Source: Candidatus Desulfobia pelagia
GTDB taxonomy: Bacteria > Desulfobacterota > Desulfobulbia > Desulfobulbales > SURF-16
Direction: 5' to 3'
DNA length: 36,517 nucleotides
NCBI GenBank assembly: GCA_014382295.1
Contig: JACNJZ010000032.1
Span: forward strand, 1 to 36,517
Shown: positions 1 to 9,028 of the stretch, piece by piece
Layout: the number at the start of each line of letters is the position of its first letter
Position numbering within the stretch: position 1 is the stretch's first letter
Translations under genes and position numbers: made by a program
Notes under the pieces: model-generated
The model's input: the letters and a program-made list of their open reading frames with translations, nothing else
The model's database searches: none
What the model was told of the DNA's origin: nothing

Positions 1-1353
1 GATAATATAGAAATTATTTCCTGCTGCGGTAGCTTCATATCCTACTTGCCCGCCATGGATTTCGATGACCTGTTTGACAAAACTCAAGCCATGTCCTGTG
101 CCCGGCTGCTGCGCACTATTTTTACCACGATATCCTTCAGTAAAAACAGCTTCTGCTTCGGACTCACTGAGATGAGGACCACTTGAAAAGACATTGAGCT
201 TTATACCGTGATGACCGGGACTGAAATGATTGTCAATCACTTCCCGACCATAGGCGACAAACTTGCGATGTTGGCCATCCGGAGTAATGGTATCAGTAGT
301 ATACCTTACAGCATTGGAAAACAGGTTGGCATACACCTGGGAGAGAAGTCCCACATCAACACTTAAAGGAATCTCCTCCTCGAGCATATCTGCAGGCCTC
401 TCAATGACTATACCTTTGGAAGCGAGACGGCTTGCATAATGGGCTAGCTGTGGAGCGATAATCTCTTTGTCCACCAGACATTTTTTAGGCCGCAGGACCA
501 GATGCCCCTTTTCAAAATGATCACGGCGAAACAGGCTTTCCAGAAAAAGACTGCTGTTCCTGTGATGTTTCAACATCTCCTCATGGATCTCAAGAAGGGA
601 CTGGTGCAGACTGGAAAGCTGATGAAACATCATCTCAAACAAGGTCTCATTATTCCCTGTTTCTTTTCTGATAAAACGGAGTGTTTCCTCAAGCTCACTG
701 AGTATGCGTATTCTCTTTCGCAATTTATTGAAAAGATGCCGAAAATACATATTCGGCACAATTACGTTGTGCTCAATATCGACAACAAGATTTTGAATAA
801 ACTTGAGATGAGATCTGTGTTGGCGAAAAATTATGCGATTATGGAGATTATAGCCGATACGGCTGGCGAATTTGTTCAGGAAAAATTTCTCCTGATCGGA
901 TAAGGGCGCTAGAGGAATAATTTCAAGCATTCCCCGTACTGTATTCTCGTATACACCAGACTCACTGATTGTTGCCTTCTTTGAACAAATAGGCGCAACA
1001 AATGACTTCCCCGCCTCGTACATTTTTCCCAGTAAAACAATATATGCAGGCGGGATTTCTGGCGATTCCAGCAACCCTCTTGTGCTGTCACAAATCAACT
1101 CGAGACCTTCTTCCGCCTGACCCAGAAGATAAAGCCGGACCTCTACATTCATGAAAGCACATGGAACCGTTACACATATACGATAAAAACTGTCAAGAGA
1201 ATCATATTCCTGGGACAAATCAAAAAAGGTCTTCAGCATATCATTCTGAAGAGGAGTAAAGTCATACCTCCGGTAATCAGCCTGTTTTTGTTCAACACGC
1301 TGCTTTATTTTTTCCAGATCCAGTCCGCATTTATTATTTTTCGAAACAGACAT
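1..1353 (-). CDS. Sensor histidine kinase, C-terminus truncated by the window edge
   Basis: Hand translation of the minus strand from ATG at 1353 stays open to position 1. The C-terminal part reads ...GTGHGLSFVKQVIEIHGGQVGYEATAAGNNFYII, a HATPase_c G-box. An upstream DIEHNVIVPN segment is compatible with a DHp region. Not in the ORF track because it runs off the window. Confidence 0.88.
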   Translation of the reverse strand, partial: MSVSKNNKCGLDLEKIKQRVEQKQADYRRYDFTPLQNDMLKTFFDLSQEYDSLDSFYRICVTVPCAFMNVEVRLYLLGQAEEGLELICDSTRGLLESPEIPPAYIVLLGKMYEAGKSFVAPICSKKATISESGVYENTVRGMLEIIPLAPLSDQEKFFLNKFASRIGYNLHNRIIFRQHRSHLKFIQNLVVDIEHNVIVPNMYFRHLFNKLRKRIRILSELEETLRFIRKETGNNETLFEMMFHQLSSLHQSLLEIHEEMLKHHRNSSLFLESLFRRDHFEKGHLVLRPKKCLVDKEIIAPQLAHYASRLASKGIVIERPADMLEEEIPLSVDVGLLSQVYANLFSNAVRYTTDTITPDGQHRKFVAYGREVIDNHFSPGHHGIKLNVFSSGPHLSESEAEAVFTEGYRGKNSAQQPGTGHGLSFVKQVIEIHGGQVGYEATAAGNNFYII

Positions 1354-1449
1354 CTGCACCTCCCCGGGAAAACACTATCGAACCAGCATCACTTTATAAT
1401 ATCACTGTACATATTGCTGTTATAGGGATGATAGGTTCCACACAAAAAA

Positions 1450-1989
1450 TTATGACTCGATAATGACTTCATCTTCCCCATTTTTTTCCGCCAGAAGGAC
1501 ATGGATATGGTCAGTAATACTCTCCAGGATATCCATGCCCATATAATTTGGCATAATGGGCAGTTCACGGCCGCATCCCCGATTAATGAGCACCGCGAGC
1601 TGAATGGATCGAGGCCGACCCATATCCATGATGGCATCCAGGGCGGAACGAATAGTTCGACCGGTGTAAAGAACATCATCAACGAGAACCAGAGTGACAT
1701 CCTCAACAGAAAAAGGGATCGATGTCGTTTTGACGATGGGATTCTGCGAGGCCAGGCTCCAGTCATCACGATAAAGAGTAATATCAAGGGATCCAACAGG
1801 AAGATCACCCCCTGCAGGGGTATGAATAATTCTTCGCAGACGTTCAGCCAGGTGACCCCCGCCGGTATGAATGCCAACAAGGCCGAGTTTTTTCACATCC
1901 CTGTTGTCTTCCATAATCTGGAGAGCCATACGGGTTAACGACCGTTCAATATCCTGAGCCGTCATAACGATATTTCGCTGAGTAGTCAC
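1450..1989 (-). CDS. pyrR: Bifunctional pyr operon regulator/uracil phosphoribosyltransferase PyrR
   Basis: 179 aa with a PRPP-binding loop (LVLVDDVLYTGRTIRSALDA) and GLVGIHTGGGHLAERL, typical of PyrR. Confidence 0.93.
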   Translation of the reverse strand: MTTQRNIVMTAQDIERSLTRMALQIMEDNRDVKKLGLVGIHTGGGHLAERLRRIIHTPAGGDLPVGSLDITLYRDDWSLASQNPIVKTTSIPFSVEDVTLVLVDDVLYTGRTIRSALDAIMDMGRPRSIQLAVLINRGCGRELPIMPNYMGMDILESITDHIHVLLAEKNGEDEVIIES

Positions 1990-2065
1990 TGCTGTATCCT
2001 TTAAATTTTATCGACTATACAGTTGAGGCCGAAGAGTAAACCCGGCAGCAAACTGAACAATTCCT

Positions 2066-2632
2066 TTATTTCCAGAAATAATCTATTCCTTTCTCATGAA
2101 TCTTATTAATGGCATCCGGAAAAGCCTCACATTCAGCATCAAAAACCTTATGGGCAATATCATCAGGGGTATCGGTATCAGCCAGTGAAACACATTTCTG
2201 GACAACAATGGGACCGTCATCATAAATCTCGTTAGCAAAATGAACCGTACAGCCGCTAACTTTCACACCCTTGGCATGGGCTGCCCGGTGAACACGCATT
2301 CCATAAAAACCATCACCGCAGAATGAAGGAATCAGGGCCGGATGAATATTAAGAACACACTTTTTCAAGTTTTCAGGAGGGGTATACAGTTTGAGATACC
2401 CTGCCAAAAGCACGAGGTCGACATCATAGTCAGCAAGAATCCTGTTAATGGCATCATTGTCTGGTGCATAAAAAGCCTGATAGCCATATTTCTTTGCCTT
2501 TTCCAGGCCAAGCACTCCCTCAACGTTGGAAATGACGACCTCAATAGAACCCTGCATGGATCCTGCTTGAATTCTCTCATAAAAATTATCCAGGGTTCGA
2601 CCGGTGCCGGACAGCAATACTGCCATTTTCAT
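2066..2632 (-). CDS. purN: Phosphoribosylglycinamide formyltransferase
   Basis: 188 aa; MAVLLSGTGRTLDNF..., LLAGYLKLYTP, NIHPALIPSFCGDGFYG, CTVHFANEIYDDGPIV match the GART/PurN formyltransferase fold. Confidence 0.9.
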   Translation of the reverse strand: MKMAVLLSGTGRTLDNFYERIQAGSMQGSIEVVISNVEGVLGLEKAKKYGYQAFYAPDNDAINRILADYDVDLVLLAGYLKLYTPPENLKKCVLNIHPALIPSFCGDGFYGMRVHRAAHAKGVKVSGCTVHFANEIYDDGPIVVQKCVSLADTDTPDDIAHKVFDAECEAFPDAINKIHEKGIDYFWK

Positions 2633-2692
2633 AATAAAACCTCGATCATCTGGTGAAATTGAAAATGAATGGGCTCATATCCATTAAAAATG

Positions 2693-2754
2693 GACCACGA
2701 AGAAAAGATTAATACTCTTTTTAAAACTTCGTGCCCTTCGTGTTCTTCGTGGTC
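2693..2754. repeat. CACGAAG-family hairpin repeat, copy 1
   Basis: Perfect 12-bp inverted repeat GACCACGAAGAA (2693-2704) / TTCTTCGTGGTC (2743-2754), with internal CTTCGTGCCCTTCGTG. Related to copy 2 at 30806-30880. Confidence 0.8.
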
Positions 2755-2787
2755 AAAAAAGTGTTTTTGTTACTTATAAACCTGTCT

Positions 2788-3402
2788 TTATTTAAAATAC
2801 GGATCAGAATCAACATCAACCTTGTTAAGCCATGCGGCTATTGTTGTATCATACGTACTGGTAAGTTCAAAAACTTTGACGGCAAGACGAAAACGGGTCT
2901 TCAATGTTGTATGGCCATGCTCCTTCAGTTCGGCAATTACTGTCGGATAATCAGCCGGATCAACAATGACGGTGACATCCTGAAAGTTCTTTGCTGACGA
3001 ACGCAGCATTGTCGGTCCACCTATATCAATATTCTCAATGGCATTTCCCAGGGTGCAGGACGGATCGGCCACTGTCTTCTCAAAGGCATAGAGGTTGACA
3101 GCAACAATATCAATAGCTTCCAAACCATGCTGCTTCATCTGGGCAACATGATCCGGATTTGTTTTCTGGGCAAGAATACCACCGTGTACTTTCGGGTGCA
3201 GTGTTTTCACCCTGCCGTCGAGCATCTCTGGAAACCCGGTAAATTCGGATACATCTTTTACAGCAATACCGCTCTCACGCATTTTTTTTGCTGTGCCGCC
3301 GGTGGACAGTATTTCGATTCCAAGTGCCTCAAGCTCTTTGGCAAATCCTTCAATTCCTGACTTATCAGTCAAACTGATTACAGCTCTTTCTGCTTTTTTC
3401 AT
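2788..3402 (-). CDS. purH: IMP cyclohydrolase (stand-alone PurH N-terminal domain)
   Basis: 204 aa; [66 protein letters not shown]. Stops just after the IMPCH/MGS-like domain with no AICAR transformylase domain. Confidence 0.9.
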   Translation of the reverse strand: MKKAERAVISLTDKSGIEGFAKELEALGIEILSTGGTAKKMRESGIAVKDVSEFTGFPEMLDGRVKTLHPKVHGGILAQKTNPDHVAQMKQHGLEAIDIVAVNLYAFEKTVADPSCTLGNAIENIDIGGPTMLRSSAKNFQDVTVIVDPADYPTVIAELKEHGHTTLKTRFRLAVKVFELTSTYDTTIAAWLNKVDVDSDPYFK

Positions 3403-3450
3403 GATTTCTCCTGGCTAATCTAAAATATAAATGAATTCGTAACATCCCCA

Positions 3451-3476
3451 AACTTGAAACTTGAAACTTGAAACTT
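3451..3476. repeat. Heptanucleotide tandem repeat (AACTTGA)3-AACTT
   Basis: Read directly: aacttga aacttga aacttga aactt, between hslR and purH. Confidence 0.9.
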
Positions 3477-3493
3477 TTTCACCATGCTATGTA

Positions 3494-3904
3494 TCACTTT
3501 TTCCGTGTAAAACTGCGAATCAGTCGCCGGTCTCTTTTCCCGGGCCTTTTAGGTGGGGCAAGAGCTTGTCCCATCCTGACCAGACGATTTTCTTCCCGTT
3601 TCGTATCGCGAGCCGCAATACTTTCCGGTGTTTCTTCGTAAAGAGTCTGGGCCACAACTGCCGGCCCGCGACGTTCTGACAAAGCCTGAATAATAACGGT
3701 AAACTCAGTTTCATTACGAGTGATACGCAGTTGATCTCCAACCACGACTCCCCTGGCAGCCTTGACTCTGGCTCCATTCAAATGGACATGCCCACCTGCG
3801 ACAGCCTTAGCCGCCATCGATCGTGTTTTAAAGAAACGGGCGGCCCAGAGCCACTTGTCAATTCGGACCTTTGTATCAACTTGATTCTCCATGATAACCT
3901 GCAC
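3494..3904 (-). CDS. hslR: S4-domain RNA-binding protein, Hsp15/HslR-like
   Basis: 136 aa; VRIDKWLWAARFFKTRSMAAKAVAGGHVHLNGARVKAARGVVVGDQLRI is a classic Hsp15 S4 domain with a basic C-terminus. Confidence 0.88.
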   Translation of the reverse strand: MQVIMENQVDTKVRIDKWLWAARFFKTRSMAAKAVAGGHVHLNGARVKAARGVVVGDQLRITRNETEFTVIIQALSERRGPAVVAQTLYEETPESIAARDTKREENRLVRMGQALAPPKRPGKRDRRLIRSFTRKK

Positions 3905-3945
3905 TCTTCATTACCATAATTCTTGCCTTCCGCAAAGAGGTAAAG

Positions 3946-4731
3946 GTGGCAAGAAACCTGTTGGCGATTAGGCCAAAAAAAGGTACATTCCCGGCCATGA
4001 AGCTGAAAACCGTAGGCATAAAAAACATTCGCTATCCGGTCCAGGTCCGTGAAAAATCTGGCGGTCTCCAGGCAACTGTTGCAAGCATTAACGTCCAGGT
4101 TAACCTTCCCCGGAAATATCGGGAGACATGCGTCAATACATTCCTGACGGTCCTCAACAGATACCAGGATGACATGAGCGCCGAAATATTCTCGGAACTA
4201 CTGAAAGAAGTTAAAGAGAGAATGCAGGCTCACTCCGCCCTTCTTGAGATGACCTTCCCCTATTTTATTGAGAAAAAAGCTCCTGTCACAGGCACTGCCG
4301 GACTCATGGAATATACCTGCCGCTTTACCGGTGAGATTGGCGAGGGGGGAAGTTTTATCCTGTCCGTCTGGGTTCCAGGTACCACACTCTGTCCATGCTC
4401 AAGGGAAATCAGTGATTTTGGCGCCCATAACCAACGCGCGGAAATTAACCTCAATGTCAAATTCAATGGTTTTATCTGGGCCGAAGACGTTATTAATCTT
4501 GTGGAAACAGGCGCCTCCTGCGAAGTATACTCACTGCTCAAAAGACCCGACGAGAAATACGTTACCGAAAAGGCCTACGAAAATCCCATGTTTGTTGAGG
4601 ATGTCGTGCGCAAAGTCGCCGAACTGGCCCAGCAGCACCCTGACATCACCTGGTTCTCTGTTGGTGCTGAAAGTTTCGAATCAATCCATAAACACAGCGC
4701 CTATGCCTTAGTTGACAGCGATGACATGTAA
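3946..4731 (+). CDS. folE2: GTP cyclohydrolase FolE2 (type IB)
   Basis: 261 aa; TLCPCSREISDFGAHNQRAEINLNV, NLVETGASCEVYSLLKRPDEKYVTEKAYENPMFVEDVVR. The ORF start at 3946 is GTG; ATG at 3997 (MKLKTVGIKNIRYPVQV) is an equally plausible start. Confidence 0.93.
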   Translation: MARNLLAIRPKKGTFPAMKLKTVGIKNIRYPVQVREKSGGLQATVASINVQVNLPRKYRETCVNTFLTVLNRYQDDMSAEIFSELLKEVKERMQAHSALLEMTFPYFIEKKAPVTGTAGLMEYTCRFTGEIGEGGSFILSVWVPGTTLCPCSREISDFGAHNQRAEINLNVKFNGFIWAEDVINLVETGASCEVYSLLKRPDEKYVTEKAYENPMFVEDVVRKVAELAQQHPDITWFSVGAESFESIHKHSAYALVDSDDM

Positions 4732-4854
4732 ATGTCCACACTCATTCCCAATCCCATCAAACTACCATCGCTATCAAGAGCGAAATCAGTAATCAATAAT
4801 CAATCTTTGCGTCAAAGGCCCCTTCTCAATCAAAATAATCCTTTGGAAAACATT

Positions 4855-5316
4855 ATGAAAAAACTACTGCCCTTTACCCTTTTATTTTTACTGATATGCC
4901 ATCCTGTCCTGGCAAATGATATCAGCCTTGGTGAAAAATTAATTCTAGATAAGAAAACACTTGTTTCCGAGATCAATGACGAACCTGAAAAGTATCTTGG
5001 AAAGCGGGTCCGGATAGAAGGGATTATTATTGAAGTATGTGCCGCCCGCGGCTGCTGGGTTGAAATATCAAGTGATGTGCCTTTTCAAAAAATCCAAGTG
5101 AAAGTTGTTGACGGTGAAATTATTTTCCCCATGGAGGCAAAAGGAAGAACCGCAGCCGTTGAAGGTCTGGTGGAAAAACTGGAACTGAGCCATGCCCAGT
5201 CACTTGCCTATGCTCGCCACAAAGCAGATGAACAGGGCAAAGAATTTGATCCTTCCCAGGTTACTGGGCCGACCAAAATATACAGGATCAGGGGCCTCGG
5301 AGCGGTAATTAAATAA
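4855..5316 (+). CDS. Exported DUF4920-domain protein
   Basis: From internal ATG at 4855: MKKLLPFTLLFLLICHPVLANDIS... signal peptide, then YLGKRVRIEGIIIEVCAARGCWVEISS, a DUF4920-like Cys motif. The ORF track start at 4732 would hide the signal peptide. Confidence 0.75.
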   Translation: MKKLLPFTLLFLLICHPVLANDISLGEKLILDKKTLVSEINDEPEKYLGKRVRIEGIIIEVCAARGCWVEISSDVPFQKIQVKVVDGEIIFPMEAKGRTAAVEGLVEKLELSHAQSLAYARHKADEQGKEFDPSQVTGPTKIYRIRGLGAVIK

Positions 5317-5868
5317 ATGAAATGGCGAAGGATCAATTACGTTCTGCACAGAGATATCGGGTATCTCTGTATCGGCCTGACATTGATCTATGCCATCAGC
5401 GGGGTGGTATTAAATCACATAAGTCATCAGTTTAATCCCAGCTATAATATTAAAAAATCCGAGACGTACATAAAACCATTTCCTGCCGGCACAGAGCCCG
5501 ACATGACTCTTGTTGACGATATTCTTTCCCAACTTAATGAAACAGGCGCATTCAAAAATGTTGCGATGCTCTCACCGGGAAATATACGGATATTTGTTGA
5601 AGGAAACACTCTGGATGTTCAGCTTGCGACCGGGAAAACCCTGCAGGAAAAGGTAACCAGGCGACCCTTGCTCTTTGAAGTCAACTATCTGCATCTCAAC
5701 AAAGCCAAAGGTGTCTGGACGTATCTTGCCGATATCTATTGTGTATTACTGGGACTTCTTGCCATTACTGGATTTCTCATGATTCGCGGCAAAGTTAAAA
5801 CACGAGGGATCATCCTAACTTTATTGGGATTCATAATCCCGATAATTTTTCTAACCTACTCCCTATAA
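5317..5868 (+). CDS. PepSY-associated TM (PepSY_TM-like) membrane protein
   Basis: 183 aa; N-terminal RRINYVLHRDIGYLCIGLTLIYAISGVVLNH and two C-terminal TM segments. ATG directly follows the preceding stop (taaATG). Confidence 0.72.
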   Translation: MKWRRINYVLHRDIGYLCIGLTLIYAISGVVLNHISHQFNPSYNIKKSETYIKPFPAGTEPDMTLVDDILSQLNETGAFKNVAMLSPGNIRIFVEGNTLDVQLATGKTLQEKVTRRPLLFEVNYLHLNKAKGVWTYLADIYCVLLGLLAITGFLMIRGKVKTRGIILTLLGFIIPIIFLTYSL

Positions 5869-6516
5869 AATATCCCGGGCATACAAACTCTTCGCCTGGA
5901 TATACTCTATCACAGCTGGAGGTACCATCTCCTCAACAGCTTTGCCGTTACGCAAGAGTTCCCTGATTTCTGTTGATGAAACAGCAACCGGATCCATTAC
6001 CAGACGATATACTGTCGATCCGTTTTCGTTCCTCCAGCACCCTTCCCCTGAAGCGCTATAGCCATGAAGTTCTGTGCAGACAATCTCTTCGCAGGTTTTA
6101 TTATCATGGGAGGGCCTGTCAATAACAACAAAAGATACTTCGCTCAGAAGCAGTTGATATTGTTTCCAGGTGGAAATTTCGGCAAAGGCGTCAAGACCAA
6201 TAACATAGAAGAAGGTCACATCACCTTTAAAACGGCGGCGAAGAATAGTGAGGGTGTCAATGGTATAGGATAGCCCTTGCAGCTCTGCTTCAATCGGAGA
6301 AACAGAGAAGCCATGATCCTCACCAATGGCTAATTCCAGCATTGCCAACCGGTGATAAAATGGGGTGATTTTGTCGCTTTGTTTATGGGGAGGTGATGGA
6401 GCCGGGATAAATATGAGGCTATCGAGATCAAGCTGTTCCAGAGCAGCCTTTCCTACGGCCAGATGACCATAGTGAACAGGGTCAAATGTGCCGCCGAACA
6501 GGCCGATCTTCTGCAC
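5863..6516 (-). CDS. nadD: Nicotinate-nucleotide adenylyltransferase
   Basis: 217 aa; KIGLFGGTFDPVHYGHLAVGKAALEQL, FIPAPSPPHK, ISSTEIRELLRNGK-like region (AVSSTEIRELLRNGK). Confidence 0.95.
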   Translation of the reverse strand: MQKIGLFGGTFDPVHYGHLAVGKAALEQLDLDSLIFIPAPSPPHKQSDKITPFYHRLAMLELAIGEDHGFSVSPIEAELQGLSYTIDTLTILRRRFKGDVTFFYVIGLDAFAEISTWKQYQLLLSEVSFVVIDRPSHDNKTCEEIVCTELHGYSASGEGCWRNENGSTVYRLVMDPVAVSSTEIRELLRNGKAVEEMVPPAVIEYIQAKSLYARDIL

Positions 6517-7773
6517 TTATTCCCTCACCTGGCCTTCACCAAAGACAATAAATTTCTTCGTGGTCAGCTCTTTCAAGCCCATTGGGCCATAAGCATGCAA
6601 TTTGGTCGTACTGATGCCGATCTCAGCGCCAAGTCCAAACTGGCCGCCATCACTGAACCGGGTAGAGGCATTAATCATCACAGCCGACGCATCCACCTCT
6701 CGAAGGAAACGCTGAGAGTTAGGATAACTCGATGTAATTATTGATTCTGTATGCTGAGAGCCATGCAAAACAATATGATCCATAGCCTCGTCAAGATCTT
6801 TTACAACTTTCACTGCCAGGATGAGATCCAGGAATTCCATGCCCCAATCTTCATCTGCTGCTTTCACGGCATCTGCAAGGAGCGCGCATGTTTTCCCGCA
6901 ACCGCGGATTTCAACGCCTGCCTTCATAAGCTCTGCGCCGACTTGCGGTAAAAACTCAGGGGCTGCAGCCTCATGGACCAACAACGTTTCCAGGGCATTA
7001 CAGACGCCAGGGCGCTGCACCTTGGAATTCATGACAATATTAGTTGCCATTTCAAGGTCTGCACTTTCATCGACAAAGACATGACAGACTCCCTTGTAAT
7101 GCTTCAGTACAGGAATCCGAGAATTCTCGGCAACAAACCGGATTAACCCTTCCCCACCCCGCGGAATTATAAGATCAATCTGCTCTTCCAGCCCAAGCAG
7201 ATAGGTAACCGCCTCTCTATCTGTTACTGGAATAACCTGAATAGCAGCAGCATCAATATTTTCTGCGGACAAGGCATCTTGGAGAACTTTGGACAGAGCA
7301 AGATTGGAGTGAATAGCCTCAGATCCGCCTCGCAGCAGAATTGCATTTCCTGCTTTAAGACAGAGGGCGGCGGCATCAACGGTTACATTTGGCCGGGATT
7401 CATAGATCATCCCTATAACACCCAGAGGAATACGCATTCTGCCGACAACAATTCCACTCGGCATCTTGTTCATTTCAGTCACTTCACCAACAGGATCAGG
7501 AAGGGCGGCAACCTCTTTAAGTCCGGCTATCATGGAGGACATCACTTTTTCAGAGAGATGCAGACGATCAAGCATTGCCGAAGACAGTCCTTTTTCACGC
7601 CCGGCTGCGAGATCCTTCTCATTTTCCTGGGCAATAAACTCTTTCTGATCTTCCAGTGCCTTGGCCATCCGTAAAAGTACACTGTTTTTCTGTCGGGTCG
7701 AAAGACTCGCCATGCCGCGGGAAGCCCTCTTGGCCTGAATTGCCATATCTTTAACAGTTTCCTGAATACTCAT
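6517..7773 (-). CDS. proA: Glutamate-5-semialdehyde dehydrogenase (gamma-glutamyl phosphate reductase)
   Basis: 418 aa; PLGVIGMIYESRPNVTVDAAALCLKAGNAILLRGG, VQRPGVCNALETLLVH. Confidence 0.97.
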   Translation of the reverse strand: MSIQETVKDMAIQAKRASRGMASLSTRQKNSVLLRMAKALEDQKEFIAQENEKDLAAGREKGLSSAMLDRLHLSEKVMSSMIAGLKEVAALPDPVGEVTEMNKMPSGIVVGRMRIPLGVIGMIYESRPNVTVDAAALCLKAGNAILLRGGSEAIHSNLALSKVLQDALSAENIDAAAIQVIPVTDREAVTYLLGLEEQIDLIIPRGGEGLIRFVAENSRIPVLKHYKGVCHVFVDESADLEMATNIVMNSKVQRPGVCNALETLLVHEAAAPEFLPQVGAELMKAGVEIRGCGKTCALLADAVKAADEDWGMEFLDLILAVKVVKDLDEAMDHIVLHGSQHTESIITSSYPNSQRFLREVDASAVMINASTRFSDGGQFGLGAEIGISTTKLHAYGPMGLKELTTKKFIVFGEGQVRE

Positions 7774-7847
7774 CGTCTACTCCTATTCTCTTTATCCTCA
7801 CAAAGGGTGCTGCCCTTAATGGAAAATCGTCAATCCAAAATACCAAA

Positions 7848-9005
7848 TCACAGTATCACAAGATTATCCCTGTGGATCACCTCGTCACTGTCCTTATACC
7901 CAATAACACTTTCAATCTTGGAAGTATGTACTCCCTGGATGCGGGTAATTTCTACAGAATCATAATTCACGAGACCAGCGGCAATGACGCGTCCATCGCC
8001 ATCCAGACAGTGGACAGGATCACCGACTCCAAACCTTCCCCGAACCTCAGTTATGCCCGAGGGCAACAAACTTTTCCCTTTCGTTGTAAGGGCCTGGCAG
8101 GCGCCATTATCGAGAACAAGAAACCCCTTGGGCCTCAAAGTATAAGCTATCCAATGTTTTCTGTTCTGTAATTTTTCCTGATTAGGAAGGAAAAAAGTCC
8201 CAACGGGCTCACCAGCAAAAAGCCTCCGGAGAATTCCGGGCTCGCGGCCAGGACCAATAAAAGAACAGCCGCCCCGGGCAGACACCATTTTTGCGGCCAG
8301 AATCTTACTGCGCATCCCCCCCGTTCCCAGGCTCGAGCCACAGAGATTGCCCGCCATTTTTTCAACGGTGTCATCAACATTGACAATGGTGTTCACAAGA
8401 CTTGCTGCGGGATCATTACAGGGATTGCCGGTATACAGGCCGTCTACATCAGTCAGGCAGATCAGCATATCAGCATCAATGAGATTGGTTACCATGGCGC
8501 CAAGTGTATCATTATCTCCAAAACGCAGCTCTTTTACAGATACCGTATCGTTTTCGTTAATGATTGGCAGAATCCCCCATTCAAAGAGGGTGAACATGGT
8601 GTTTCGAATATTCAGATATCGATCACGGTGGGAAAGGTCATCATGGGTAAGAAGCACCTGGGCGACTTTCTGGCCACGCTGCTCGAATACATCTTCATAG
8701 GATCCCATGAGGCTGGACTGACCGACTGCTGCTGCGGCCTGTTTTTCCCTCAAGGTTAATGACGGTGAAGTGAGTTCCAGTTTTTTTCGACCAGCTGCAA
8801 CCGCTCCGGAGCTGACCAGAATAACCTCGCGGCCGCTTTTACTCAAAAAAGTCAACTCTTCAGCCAGATTATCAAGAACCGTAAAATTAAGTCCCTTGCT
8901 GGTGGTTAAGACGGCACTGCCAACTTTAACAACCACACGCCGAACCATTTCAAGATATTCCTGCCTGAGTACCAGTCCTTTTTCTTTAGCAATCTGAAAG
9001 GCCAT
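7848..9005 (-). CDS. proB: Glutamate 5-kinase with C-terminal PUA domain
   Basis: 385 aa; RRVVVKVGSAVLTT, ILVSSGAVAAGRKKL, INENDTVSVKELRFGDNDTLGAMV, GTGGMRSKILAAKM; C-terminal PUA-like region. Confidence 0.96.
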   Translation of the reverse strand: MAFQIAKEKGLVLRQEYLEMVRRVVVKVGSAVLTTSKGLNFTVLDNLAEELTFLSKSGREVILVSSGAVAAGRKKLELTSPSLTLREKQAAAAVGQSSLMGSYEDVFEQRGQKVAQVLLTHDDLSHRDRYLNIRNTMFTLFEWGILPIINENDTVSVKELRFGDNDTLGAMVTNLIDADMLICLTDVDGLYTGNPCNDPAASLVNTIVNVDDTVEKMAGNLCGSSLGTGGMRSKILAAKMVSARGGCSFIGPGREPGILRRLFAGEPVGTFFLPNQEKLQNRKHWIAYTLRPKGFLVLDNGACQALTTKGKSLLPSGITEVRGRFGVGDPVHCLDGDGRVIAAGLVNYDSVEITRIQGVHTSKIESVIGYKDSDEVIHRDNLVIL

Positions 9006-9028
9006 TTTTTCTCTCTCAGTAAACTGAT

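Noticed and set aside
502-903. Plus-strand 133-aa ORF
   Set aside because: Lies entirely antisense to the continuous minus-strand histidine kinase reading frame; composition is not family-like.
1501-1938. Plus-strand 145-aa ORF
   Set aside because: Antisense to pyrR, no recognisable motif.
4268-4711. Plus-strand 147-aa ORF in another frame of folE2
   Set aside because: Shadow ORF of a clear FolE2 gene.
7804-7818. AAGGG...CCCTT hairpin upstream of proA
   Set aside because: Only 5 bp of stem and no T-tract; not distinguishable from chance.
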